Below are positions 33,528 to 45,167 of a DNA stretch of 64,000 nt, piece by piece. This stretch comes from Syngnathus acus (lineage: Eukaryota > Chordata > Actinopteri > Syngnathiformes > Syngnathidae). Position 1 is the stretch's first letter. Every line of letters starts with the position of its first letter. The position numbers and the translations under genes were made by a program. Below the pieces are notes generated by a model, which saw nothing but the letters and a program-made list of their open reading frames with translations, was not told the origin of the DNA and ran no database searches. The stretch covers positions 9,868,053 to 9,932,052 of the forward strand of contig NC_051093.1 in NCBI RefSeq assembly GCF_901709675.1, read 5' to 3'.

Positions 33528-36500
33528 TTAGTTTTCAGGCGGTCCTGTGGTGAAGAGAACCCTCTGGTCCGTTCTGGCCAGCTTGGCGGGGGGCTCCAGA
33601 GATTCGTCACCCAACACCACGGCGTCGGAGGGCAAGGACAGCTCCTGACTTTCCTCATCGCTTTCCTCCTCCTCTTCCTCTTCTTCTTCTGAAGCACGAG
33701 AGAAAAAAAAGTTTCATGTTTGACATGTTCGCTGCCGTATATGAGCGCCATTACCTTTCTCGCCATCCAGCATGTTTAGACCTCGTCCTAAACTGGCAAA
33801 CTAAGCAGAAGATGAAAGTTAGGATGTACTAAATACGATGCTGATTATTTGTGTGCGGATGCTTACCTCTCCCATGACGGCGATCGGGGTCTCGCCTTTA
33901 GCCTGGGCTACTCGATGCTCTATCAGGTAGTACATGTACTCGTCATACAAAAGGCGAATCAGGTGAAAGGAGCCAAAACTGGCAGCGCTCCGCAGGGTGA
34001 GGTCCCGAATCACCATGGAACTGGAGAACAGGTGAGATGGATGAATTCAGCCCCCATGCAAATACTGTGTGCTGGTGGGCGGGCGCACCTGTAAAAGGAC
34101 CACTTGAGCAGGAACAGCTTGGCCGCCTTAGGGAAGGCAGCGCTGTGTTGGTGAGGTTTTAACACCTGGGAAACCACGCCATCCAGCCAGGCAGCCCACT
34201 GCTCCAAGGAATTCTGCTGCTGGAGGGTCAACTTAAAGTCCTGCTCCAGTCGTTGCACGACGCGGTCTTCGCAGCGGCACACCCACGAAGCCTGCTCCTG
34301 CACGGGATGAAGAAGGCGAGCAGCCGTCGGTACGGGCTTTGGCCCGGTGCCACGCGCGCGCGCTGCGCTGGCCGGCCGGCGGCATTAAGAAAGCACGCCG
34401 ACCTGAACGTTGGCAAAGTCGACACGGTTGAGGTCGGAGAGCATTTGGTTGATCTGAGCCGTGTTTTGGAGGACGGCGCGAGCCGCCTGGGCCAGGTGAT
34501 TCAGACTGGTGTAGCGACGCAGGGTCTGGGCAAACGCATTGGCTGACGTTACCTGGCACCACAAGGAAAGTGACGTTAGCGATGCTGTCATAAGAAGCCA
34601 CTTTTCAATTTGAGCAGTCACGTACCTTGATGCGGACCATCTCCTCGGGAATGTTCATCATGGCGTTGGTCAGCCAGCTTTCCAGGCTTTTGGCAAAGTT
34701 CCGGATGGCTTGAGTTAAGGCACCTGAGGGCAGAAGGCAAATGTGAAAGGTAAAGACGACAGACAACCAGATGTTCTTAAAAGTGTGAGATTCCTTCTTT
34801 TGACATTTCTTACTGGGAATTGGCCTGAGGACATCAGGGATGAGGATCTCCACCAGGCCTTGATAGAGGCTGTTGTCACAGTCCCGGCTCCAGCGCAGCA
34901 CCGGGTCATACTTGCACAGCAGCACCAGGCAGGACTTGGGCAGACGTTTTTCCGATTCATCGTGACTGGGAACACACGGACGGAGCTTTCCTTCATACAT
35001 TTCTATTTCTCCATTTGTTGGAGAGAAAGCATTTTGTGAAAAACGGGCATCATTTTAGGAGAAATGTGAACCACTCACACAGCCAGTGTGCCATCTCCAG
35101 CTTGACTCTGACTGAACCTCCAGAAGCTTTTCCAAAGGGTCTCCACTAGGGTAAATTGAAGATTGACCATCACGTCCAGTATGGCCTGAAGAGAAAGAGA
35201 AGAAACAACAACAATCAGAGCGCATCTTGGCTCAGATTTGATCATGTCTTGACCACAAAGTTATGAAATCATTTCATGTGTTGGGACCAGCTAAGCCGAT
35301 TGGTCTGACTTCATTACCTCACAGTGTTCTCTGTAGAGCAGCTGAAAGCTCTTTATGTGATCCAGTTCAATACCCTCGGGCAGGGACTTCCCCTGGAGGT
35401 CGATATCTGGGAACTCGGGAAGTGTTCTGCTTGCGTCTGACCAAAGGAAAACTCAATTAGAGAAAACGACGGATGGTAGGCTGATTTGCCAAAGAAAATA
35501 ACCAACCAAGGAACTGCTGGTACTGCTGAACCTGAGTGCTGATGTCCACCTGTCCAGAAGCCTGCTGCTGAAGTTGCTGCTGTCCAACTCCTGAAGCTGT
35601 CCCATTGGTCATTCCCTCCACTTTATGCACAGGCTTCAACCTGATTGGACCAGAACAAAGCGAGACAATACAGGCACAATCATAATGACCCAAACAAAAC
35701 AATGTGGGTACCTCTGCTTTTGAGAGAAGGGCTGCTGCCTCATAGCCAGATGCTGCTGATCTTCCATGAGGCGGAGAAGAGAAGAGCCTGCCTTGATTCT
35801 TAGACCATAGTAGTGGTATTTAGAATTGCCCCTGTCCAGAAAAAGAAAAAGTCACAAATCCAATCTGTACTGGAAAGTAGAAAGCTCTTTACGCAGTCGT
35901 CCCGTCCCGTCTTACCGCGTGCCGAGGCGTCGTGTCCGTAGTCCCATGAAAACAGATCGGATGAGTTTCCCGAAAGAGGCGGCGTTAACCGGCTCGAGCT
36001 TCTGCTCCTGGCAATGCAGCAGATAGTGGCAGTAGAGGGTCGAACGTGGCAGACTGACTCCTTCGGCAGTTTCGTAGTTGTCCAGCAACCACTGTACCTG
36101 ACCGGCAGGCAGGCAGGCAGGCAGGCAGGCGGGCGGGCGGGGGGGGAAACAAATGCAGGAGGCTGATGCAATGAGCAAAGCCATCAGAACATCAACAAAC
36201 ACTAGTCACAAAAAAGTCGGGTGGATTTTGATCCAAAAGATCATTCTGAAGTGGCCCAACATCCCTTGCTTTTAGTGAGTAGCGCACACACACGCTTTTC
36301 CAATATTCCGATTTGATATACAGACAGAAAACACTTTAAGTTTGGAAATGAAAACACAAATACTTTGGTGTGCGTGCGTGCGTGCGTGCGTGCGTGCCGT
36401 GGCTTACAACATCGGTATGCAATGAATTCATGACCTGAAATACTGATGGAATGTCTGCCAGACAAAAGTTGCTCACCGTTATTAAATGGAATTCTGTATG

Positions 36501-39002
36501 ATTGGGAATGGCAAATATAGTTGAGGGGCATTTCAGGCAAATTAAAGGCGCCCCTCCCGCTAGCACATGCACTGCAATGGTGTGAAAGCAATGAGGTCAT
36601 GATTTGGCTTTCTTCAAAATGGAAATCACAGTCAAAAATATGGTTCCGCTTCAAGAGCCTCAAACGGGTTGAACAACAGAAGATTGTTGGGCACCGGGTG
36701 CTATTCCAATTCTCTTGCGCTCGTGCGTGGCATTTTTAATTGTGCTTTCCACTTGCCCACGTCGGTCGGGTGGTGCGGATGAAAACAGAATGAAAAGAAA
36801 TTCCTTGGCTCGGAGCCTCCGCATACCTTCTTGTCTGCCGACGGCACGCTACTCTCCTCGCCCTCCGTTATACTCACAGTGGCCGGGGAGGCGCGGGCGG
36901 TGTGGGAGTAGCTCTGACTGTTGCCGGCTGAGCCGCCGCTGCTGCTGCTGCTGCTGCCGCTGCCGCTGCTGCCGCCCAACATGTAACCGCCCTGGATCAC
37001 ATAACTTCCAGCGGCGCCGCCATTAGCGCCTGTCCCATCCCCTGACCCGTTGGCGGTACCGCCGGCGGTTACCACCGTGGTCCCGCCCCCTGTCGCACCG
37101 CCGGGCTGAGCCACAAACATGGACACGGCTCCTGTCGTGCCGGTGGTCACGGAGACGGTGAGAGGCGTACCGGGGGTGGAGGCCTGAGAGCCCGGGGTGG
37201 GCTGACCTTCGTAATACTGGCCGGCGGCGCTCGGAGCGTACAGGGCCGTGTCGGTGTAAGGGAAGGTGCCGGAACGACTGGATGGGAGAGTCAAATGAAT
37301 GTCAGCCCCGCGACGAGAGAAACTGGGAAAGGTTTGGAAGTGATTCTAACATAGTGCTGGTGGTGTAGTTGGCGTCTCCTCCTTCCACATACTGCACCTG
37401 GTTGGTGTAGACATGTTGCACCTGTACTGGCGCGAGCTGCTGTTGAACCTACACAAACACAAATGAACAAACAGTTCAAGATGAATAAAAGTCCCGAGCA
37501 ACTACTAATCGGCAAATATCCGCCTGATGGGCTTTTTTTAAAAACGCACGACAACATGTAATTCATATCCTAAGGGACCAAAACCCAATAGTGCTATCTC
37601 GCTGGTGTCTCTGACGACCTACTTGGTATCAGCAGCAGGCAGCTGGTGAGCCAGAAGAATGGCTGCTTACTGTGAATGTTGTCCACTGGGATCTAGATGA
37701 CTTTGCCAGAGTGCAGTGGGCTGGCTCTGAGGCCTATACGCTGACTGTCCTACACTGCATGATGCCTTTCTTCTGTCGAATCTGCTCTCTGACTAATGTT
37801 GTCGCTCCACCGCTAGAAAGGAGCTACATGGCGCCACCACCGCGTGGATGATGTCTTGATAAGTCGCAATACAAACTAGCCCCTCGCTGTCACAGCTGAT
37901 TTGCTGTCACAGCTCAGTGGCCTAGTGGTAGAGTGTCCGCCCTGAGACTGGAAGGTTGTGGGTTCAAACCCCGGCCGAGTCATACCAAAGACTATAAAAA
38001 TGGGACCCATTGCCTCCCTGCTTGGCACTCAGCATTAAGGGTTGGAATTGGGGGGTTAGATCACCAAATGATTCCCGAGCGCGGCACCGCTGCTGCTCAC
38101 TGCTCCCCTCTCCCCCAGGGGATGGATTAAGATCACACGGGGATGGGTTAAATGCAGAGGACAAATTTCACCACACCCAGATGTGTGTGTGACGATCATT
38201 GGGACTTTAACTTTAACTTTTTTTTTTAATTGTCAATCATATTTAGGTCTGACCTTACCTCAGGGCTGATATGCACTGGTTGCAGACTGGCGACATTGAG
38301 CTGTGTGCCGGGCTCAGTCTTGGCTATCTGCGAGGTGGCCTGGACCACCGACCTCTGCGCAAACAAAGATATGAGGAGCTTGCGAGAGACAACACGCAAA
38401 AAGTCTTTTGTTTACCTGCTGGGCTGTTTGGACCTGCTGAACGACCTGCGTGGGAACTCCGGTCTGCACCGCAGCTGGAGGGGAGCTGGAGTCGGAGACG
38501 CTGTCGCTCGAGTGAAGGGAGCCCTCTGCTAGACGAATGACAATTTTTGCATTGTTTTTTTGAGGGCGCTCGCTGATTCCCAAGACTCTAAGAATCTCGG
38601 CCTATGCTGAACACAGACAGACGGAGCTAAAGGTCGGGACGCATTACCTGTCACTGTAACAACAATGTACTGAGGAGCACTTTGGCCATTTCCAGACGGC
38701 GTGGGGGAGCCTTGGATTTCCGCTGTTACGTAATGCGTCTGCGCCGGCTGGGTCGGAGCCGGGGCCTGGGTTTGACTGCCGCCACTGGGCTTCTGAGTCC
38801 CGCTGGAAGCGGCTTGATCGGTGGCTGCGGTCTGGGCTGTTGGGGTGACAACGGTGGGGGTGACCACAGTGGTCTGAATCTCAGCCAGGAACTGGGGCGC
38901 GGTTGCCGAGGCGGAGTTGGCATCGGGAGGTCCAGATGTGACAACGGTCCCTTGTGGCGGGGCTGTTGGCTGGATCTCGCCGACATAGCCCGTGGTGGCC
39001 AT
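33528..39002 (-). CDS. rfx1: Regulatory factor X1, winged-helix transcription factor
   Basis: Binds X-box motifs (ciliary, MHC class II and other promoters) as a dimer. Seventeen coding exons: 38648-39002, 38416-38528, 38259-38354, 37351-37448, 36827-37277, 35916-36097, 35712-35831, 35507-35640, 35318-35436, 35079-35185, 34814-34965, 34626-34723, 34403-34552, 34089-34297, 33867-34020, 33755-33800, 33528-33688; 914 residues in the longest form. Start [15 protein letters not shown]-rich activation region; Gly/Ser-rich stretch with [18 protein letters not shown]-binding domain from about 371-447 ([40 protein letters not shown]); B, C and dimerisation regions (about 470-840); acidic C-terminus with eight Glu, then [13 protein letters not shown] as in human RFX1. 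It is next to rln3, as in human 19p13. Confidence 0.96.
36110..36143. repeat. GGCA microsatellite in an rfx1 intron
   Basis: About seven GGCA units followed by GGGC units and a G run, within ten bases or so of the acceptor of the DNA-binding-domain exon (minus-strand CCTGCC repeats in the polypyrimidine tract position). Confidence 0.75.
36827..36877 (-). other. rfx1: 51-nt optional segment before the rfx1 DNA-binding domain
   Basis: Within exon 36827-37277 there is a second strong donor, ACT|GTGAGT at 36878/36877. Using it joins ASPAT directly to VQWLLD, exactly the human RFX1 arrangement. Using the downstream donor (AAG|GTATGC) adds 17 in-frame residues beginning VSITEGEES. Both donors look usable. 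Confidence 0.7.
37449..37912 (-). other. rfx1 intronic sequence, no identified element
   Basis: Unique-looking, moderately GC-balanced intronic sequence left of the SINE. No exon, RNA or repeat could be supported. Confidence 0.3.
37913..38230 (+). mobile_element. tRNA-derived SINE, copy 1
   Basis: A tRNA-like head with pol III box A (CTAGTGGTAGAGTG) and box B (GGTTCAAACCC), then a body shared with the copy at 51841 and a T-rich tail (ACTTTAACTTTAAC then poly-T). It is about 320 bp long, in an rfx1 intron, antisense to rfx1. The two copies are roughly 95% alike by eye, which implies fairly recent activity. Confidence 0.85.
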
Positions 39003-39698
39003 TATACTGGCTGGGTGATCACCCTGGAAGCAGGAAAAGGAAAATTCCATGATCTTCGGGCCGCTGGGGGTTCAATTCTGCATGAACAAGTATGCTCAAC
39101 ACAGACAGCATAACGCCTCTTTTCCTTTTAGTAGCATAAAAAAAAAATCAATCATTACGTCAGATAGTCTAGAATGCAATTTGTCAAATACAAAAGGGAA
39201 CACAGGCAATGGGAGGGAGCTATTATGATATTACCTTTCCACATCAAGACCCTTAAAATCAGGCATTTGACGTAAAAGTGGCAGGCAGTTGGAGGAGTTT
39301 TCCTATTTGTTCCCTGGATGAAATGATGATTGTGAAATACTGCTTGCCAGTTAATGATACTGCTAATGTGGAAGCCACAAGTGAGATGCAGCATTAGTGT
39401 CTTATTCCCTGTAATGTGATCACACAGCCTCTTGACTGTGGTACAAGGTAGCAAAATAAATATGATACGTTGCTCGGGTATAGGAAACAAACAAATTCAA
39501 ACATTTTGAGACAGGATAGGAGCTTTGCTTAAGAAAATGGATGCGTAAAGTGAGTCGAGATCATGGTTATTTCACTGGAAATGTACTTTTTGTGACATTT
39601 TTGTTTGGAGGTGTGCCATGATATATTCTTTAATCTCAAGTATGTTCCTCCTTGGCTCAATTAAGAGTTAGAAAACACGGACACGAGTGACTCGGCCC

Positions 39699-40143
39699 AA
39701 AAGTGGTTTGAAATTCCAAAACAGGCCACTGTTTGATCATCGATTTGTATCGAGAACGACAAGGAAAACGACAGCATTCCTTCCATCAAAAGTGGTTTGA
39801 AAGTCCAAAACAGGCCACTGTTTGATCATCGATTTGTATCGAGAACGACAAGGAAAACGACAGCATTCCTTCCATCAAAAGTGGTTTGAAAGTCCAAAAC
39901 AGGCCACTGTTTGATCATCGATTTGCATTGAGAACGACAAGGAAAACGACAGCATTCCTTCCATCAAAAGTGGTTTGAAAGTCCAAAACAGGCCACTGTT
40001 TGATCATCGATTTGCATTGAGAACGACAAGGAAAACGACAGCATTCCTTCCATCAAAAGTGGTTTGAAAGTCCAAAACAGGCCACTGTTTGATCATCGAT
40101 TTGTATTGAGAACGACAAGGAAAACGACAGCATTCCTTCCATC
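39699..40143. repeat. 89-bp minisatellite, exactly five units
   Basis: Units start AAAAGTGGTTTGAAAGTCC at 39699, 39788, 39877, 39966 and 40055 and the array stops cleanly at 40143 (5 x 89 = 445 bp). Units differ at only a few positions (AAATTCC in the first; GTATCG, GCATTG or GTATTG variants). Each holds TGATCATCGAT, which is nearly palindromic. It lies in the first rfx1 intron. Confidence 0.95.
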
Positions 40144-40589
40144 AAATGTTTGACTGAAAAGAAAAATGAGCCCATGTATTTTGTATTCTAACGAAGAATA
40201 CGTGACACCCACGCAGACGCTCCCCTCTTGCCACGCCTCTTCAATCGTCAATGTCCGCCACATGCCCAAGCTGGCTACCTCTCTCGATTATTACGAGTAT
40301 CTAAACCAAAGGCAGCACGATCCTTTCCCTACTTCAACACTATCGCATTTATTGTTCGCACGTTCTTCGAATCCTAAATCGGCATTTCTTTGTGTATCTG
40401 ACGCTTTTGTGTTGCGACGCTGTTGAATCCGCGTTGTGGGAAAAGGGCGAATATAACGAGGAAGTCGATCTAGAACGCCGTGGGGGCATAAAACAACTGG
40501 AGCCAGGTGTGGCGTGACTCTACTGACGCCTCGAATTCCCCCAACAGTGCACCCGAGCGCCTCAACAACCGCCATTTTGTAACTGTTAC

Positions 40590-40700
40590 CTTTCGCTTTT
40601 GACATCGCCATAACAACGGCCCGCAGCATCCGTGGCTGCGTCGTCACTGCAGGCAGACTGACAAGTCAAAGACGAGTGGGCGCAAATGGCCACACTCCGG
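40590..40700 (-). other. rfx1: Probable rfx1 5' non-coding exon and promoter side
   Basis: A CpG-containing block ends in a good minus-strand donor (GCGAAAG|GTAACAG, exon edge at 40590). The first coding exon has an acceptor TTCCAG about 25 bp upstream of the ATG, so an upstream 5' UTR exon is required. The 5' end is a guess. Confidence 0.45.
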
Positions 40701-42560
40701 GAAGCCACGCGATACATAATCGCCATTACGGTTAGTTTGCAGAGTAATATTAGAATCCAGCTGCCTGACAGAAACAAGGGTTAAAAAAAAAAAAAAAAGA
40801 AGCTCGCTGCATAATGGACGCAAAATATTCCATGTGTGCCACGGGCTTCACCTGTGATTCCACGTGTGTATTTCCCGGCGTTAAAAGCTCTTCTTTTAAA
40901 TTTAGAGCCGATTCAGTCGTTGTTGTTGTTGATTCTCGTTGCCGGGTTCTTGTCGCCAGGGCTACCGTGGCTATGGCGCTTCGTCCTCACCAGGGCAACT
41001 GTTGCTACCCACCCCGCTCCCGTTCCCGTTCCTCCCCCCTGCGTGCCCTCTGATTGGCCGGCTACGAGCAAATGTTCTTAAAGTGACAGTAAGAAGACCT
41101 TGTTCCGACAAAGCCCAACACGCCCAGTTTTCTGACCGTCCCCAGCAGATGCAAGTGATGAAAATGCTTGTCAAATATATTGAGCTTCATTGCATATTAT
41201 TCATCTTTTTTCAAAATATTCTTGGAGCAAAAAATAAACAAACCAAAAAGAAGACCCTTTGACTGCCATGACTGGATAAATAGTCTTGGAATGACAGCAA
41301 GAAAACCAATATGTTTAGCATATTTGATCATTTACATGAACCTATCGCTTAAAATGTGAAACTTATCACATTAAAACTTTGGAACATGAAACTTATTACG
41401 TTAAAGCATGAGATTTAGACAAATGATATTTGGCAACTTCAGTTGTTACACCCAATATGACTTGTCCATAGGTGTGAGTGGTTATTTGTGTCATGCAATT
41501 GATTGGCAGCCAGTCCAGAATGGGCCCTGCCTCATCTGGGTTCGACCTCAGCTAACCTGCCACCCCAGCGATGACAAGCAGTATAGAAAATGGATGGGTG
41601 CAAGAACACCTGCGGATTTAGTTGATTATAATAATGCACAGATATGAAGGCATTAACTGCAGGTGACATTTATGAGTTTTTTCAAATGAATGTCATTATT
41701 AAAATGCCATTTGCTTGCCATTGTCATATTAATTACAAATTCATCACACTTTTGTAATTTTCCAAATGAATGACCTTTGACTAGTGGCTCCACAGATAAA
41801 ATGTGTTTCACTTTTGTGTGACTCATAACTAGAGTTGCATGTTATCGGACTTTGAAAATGTCACCAGTAATGGCTCTGTTCTCTCTGCCCACCTTTGTGT
41901 TCAACCAATGGCAGGATTATCAAAAAGACAGGGTGGTAATGTGGACGTCGTACAAATTGGTATTGGTGGTTTAACGTGGCAGGATAATACCATACAAAGG
42001 CAATTGTGATTTTGGTTTAATGTACTTTATTATTATCGTGACGTTGGTGAACGTACACCTTTAACAGTGATATTTATTTGTGGTTACGTAAGTATTGTAT
42101 TAACATCTGAAGAATTTTGAATCTGAATTTTAATAACTAAACCCCAAAAGGATCTAGATTCAAGTATTAAGTGAGAGGGGCATATACACTCACCTCCCAC
42201 AATATGAGGTCACAGTATCATGAAATTCAACACAAGAGCACTTTATGAATGTGAAATTATATGAATTCAAAACATGAATATTTGAGTTATTATGCTGTTA
42301 AAATCATTTGACTTTTCTACGTGACCATTGTGATTCTTTCAATATACCGACAATTCAGGATGAGAGCTCGCTTTACACTATTAACTCGGGGGACAATAAA
42401 AGTTCCACAAATGACAACAAAAGTGACTAAAGCACTTCAGGTGCCTCTGACCTTTGGTCCGCTTTTTATTCTTCATAAAGGTCTCGGACTGTATCTCCAT
42501 TTCCAATCTGTCAGGGGATCCTGCATGCGCAATATGCATGTCCCCCTTACTTCAGAGAGC
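40701..42560. other. rfx1-rln3 intergenic region with a degenerate interspersed repeat
   Basis: Mostly AT-rich with no coding exon. Around 41465-41608 is a decayed copy of a common fish interspersed repeat tail (GATTGGCAGCCAGTCCAGA through GTATAGAAAATGGATGG). Nothing else is recognisable. Confidence 0.5.
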
Positions 42561-42569
42561 TTTATAAAG
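42561..42569 (+). promoter_or_regulatory. TATA box of rln3
   Basis: TTTATAAAG, 112 bp upstream of the rln3 start codon, giving an expected transcription start near 42590-42600 and a short 5' UTR, as usual for a peptide-hormone gene. Confidence 0.65.
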
Positions 42570-42680
42570 CCCGCTTGGGTCAGTGGCATAGTCAAAGCCG
42601 TTGCAGACAGGGACACAGGAACCTAATTGCGGCACAACAGAAGTAATTGGCCCTCTCTGCTTTGATTCCCTTAGGGTACT

Positions 42681-43228
42681 ATGTGGAAAGTTGTGCTTCT
42701 GGCGCTATGTCTGCTTGCAAATGAAGCTCAGCCTATGGACCATCCAATTTACGGCGTCAAGCTCTGTGGTCGGGAGTTCATCCGATCAGTCATCTTCACT
42801 TGTGGCGGCTCACGATGGAGACGCTCGCTCAGAACCGCAGGTGAGACAGTATCCTTGTCTATTATGGAAAGGAATTTTGTCATTTCCAATTGTAGTGACA
42901 TGGATGGCACTTGTAGAATTCCTTCCAAACTCATCTTTTGCTCTTTACTGCAGCAGAAGACCTAGTCGACTCCCATCAAGAGTCTTCGGAGGAATTGAGT
43001 CACAATCCTGTGATGGAGACTATACTCCACAGAAACAGAGATCTTGCTTTCACATCAAATGAAAACCAAGACGGAATCTTCAGCCGGCCAACTCGTTCTT
43101 TTATCACCGAAGAGATTCTTGAAGCCCTGAGGAAGGCGGATCGCAAGGGCCGGGAAGTGGTTTTGGGTCTTTCCAATGCGTGCTGCAAGTGGGGCTGCAG
43201 CAAGAGTGAAATCAGTTCCCTTTGCTGA
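42681..43228 (+). CDS. rln3: Prepro-relaxin-3
   Basis: Neuropeptide hormone of the relaxin/insulin family, ligand of RXFP3/RXFP4, made in hindbrain neurons. Two exons, 42681-42840 and 42954-43228, encode 144 residues with the intron in the C-peptide, as in all relaxins. Signal peptide 1 to about 20; B chain GVKLCGREFIRSVIFTCGGS with the RxxxRxxI receptor-binding core and the C-terminal W; C-peptide ending near the RKADRKGR basic cleavage region; A chain LSNACCKWGCSKSEISSLC, close to human. All six cysteines are in place (two in B, four in A). A possible ATTAAA poly(A) signal is near 43271. It sits between rfx1 and il27ra as in human. Teleosts have several rln3 duplicates; which one this is cannot be told. 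Confidence 0.97.
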
Positions 43229-45167
43229 TTTGCAGAATTGCATACACTTATTTTGTTGTATATTATTGAAATTAAACACACACCTACATGTATGTATGCA
43301 CTCATTTTTTCCTCATGAACGTTTGGTTATGTTGTTGTTGGAGCCAATTTAGTTACCTTAGATTAAATTCTTACTTTTGTTTAAGATTCGCTGGCCTTGG
43401 GCCATGGACCGTTATTTGACAAAGCATTTGGTCACCTGATCAGTCACCTGATCAGGGAAATAAATAGGCTGCTCCCACTTGGTAGTTAGTCTCAGTTAGA
43501 CAAGGAAGGAAGACAGTAGTGACATAGTTTTTTACCGCTAAAAAGCCCGCTTCAAGCTACTTCAAGTTTGCCCCAGGCTTGTAGCTCTTGGAATTTAGGA
43601 ACCAAACTTTAGTTTACTTCTTTGAACCCTTTATGTTGAAACCTTAGTTGATTTACAAACAATTTGGATTTGTACCTGTGTGCCACCTGTTTGCCTGCCA
43701 TTCCCTCTCCCCCCTATCCTTGCTTGGCCTACCACCTTTTGCCTGCCTGCCATTGCCTCTCTCCCTCGGCCTGCCTGCCTGCCATCGCCTCTCTACCTCG
43801 GCCTGCATGCCTGCTTACCTCCATTTGGACATTCTACCTCCACCTTCAAAAGGGTATGAGCAACAGCTGTACACAGTGTTTAAGATAAGCGTGTGACAAG
43901 AACTATACAACATCTAACCTTTGAAACTGACACTCACAGTTGTATCAGTGTGAAAGCATCCAAACTGAGCTGTTTTCATTTGTCAGATGAATGGACGAAT
44001 TGTAACAGAATTATGTCATTATAGCACAAAATATTTGCGTTGGAAAACATTTATCCTTGAAGGGCCGTCGACTATAAACGCCTCAGAACGCGAAGGCACT
44101 GACTTCCGTATCACGTGGTGGTTACGTCATCAATATGCTGGCGGGCGAGGCGGTCCATTGTTTCCGCTCAACACGTGAGACATCGCGACAACATACGCTT
44201 GACGGAAAGCGAGCTCGTTCACATCTGGGCTCTCATCGGAGATGAGGTACGACGCTACTATATACGTATATCATACTTATTCATCACGCGTATTCTGATT
44301 TTAGACTGAAACTTCCAAAGTATAGTCACTGAACGTCTCCACCCAGCAAGTTTGGGTTTTCGATTACGGTAAACGGAAATGTAAAGTGACGTCATTGGGG
44401 GTAGGGAGGGGGGGTCATTTTAACGCACTTAAAAATGTTACCTTTTCGACACGTGCTGTGTAAAAAGATCAACATTTCAGCGACACTAAGTTGCTTTGTG
44501 CCTGTAAAATCCGCTTCATCTGAGGTCTGCCAGTCGTCAATCTGGTCAAGACTTGCTTAAATGAAGAACTGGAAGTACACCAATCGAACTTTTGAAAAGG
44601 AAATAAGAAAATGTTGTGCTTAGTATGCACATTTAGCGCTGTGTGAACTCTGTTTAGTATTAAGATAAAAATGATTAACTTCGAGAAAATAACAGGTATA
44701 ACCACCACGATGCTGTAATAGTCACATTCAAAGTCATTCTACCTTGAGTTGTGTAACAGTGTGCTTAACCACTTGCTATGGTGTAAACGAGTCTCTTTGC
44801 AACAATCAAATACTAAATTAAAAAAGTTAAAAGAAGAATTTGATTACTATTTTGCTTTTTGTCCAGCAACTAATTGTGCTGTGTGTTAATCGAGGCATAA
44901 TCAATATCAACTGATTTGCATATATTTCAACGCAATACACTTACCTGTGCCTTCAAGTTGTGACAGCACATACTGGATCTGCCCAAGGCCTGCCAAGTCA
45001 GTGGAACCTCTGGCTGACAGAATACCTCCTTTTGACATACACGAAAAACACGGTTTCAGTAAGCAACATTTTTCGTTGACACAACTATTACATATTTATT
45101 TGATGAGTAACAGCAGAGTATCAATGTGTTTATTTTGACAGGCAGATGAGGACTTGATCCAAATGTA
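43229..45167. other. rln3-il27ra intergenic region with a possible il27ra 5' exon
   Basis: Irregular CTGCCTGCC-rich repeats cover about 43690-43830. A CpG-richer patch at 44090-44250 with CACGTG and TTACGTCA motifs ends in a good donor (GAGATGAG|GTACGA, about 44245). An acceptor (TTTTGACAG at 45141) lies 27 bp before the receptor ATG, so a 5' non-coding exon in that patch is plausible. Confidence 0.4.

Noticed and set aside
37560-37900. Possible structured RNA in an rfx1 intron
   Set aside because: CTGA and TGATG strings occur, but no pair of boxes at proper spacing with a terminal stem, nor H/ACA boxes, could be assembled.
37913-37990. Functional tRNA gene
   Set aside because: Box A and B are present, but the sequence is the head of a SINE repeated at 51841 and does not fold into a full cloverleaf by eye.
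39699-40143. CRISPR-like direct repeats
   Set aside because: The units are contiguous 89-bp repeats with no spacers, in a vertebrate intron; it is a minisatellite.
43987-44178. 63-codon open frame in the rln3-il27ra gap
   Set aside because: No recognisable domain; the segment is better explained as promoter or a non-coding first exon.
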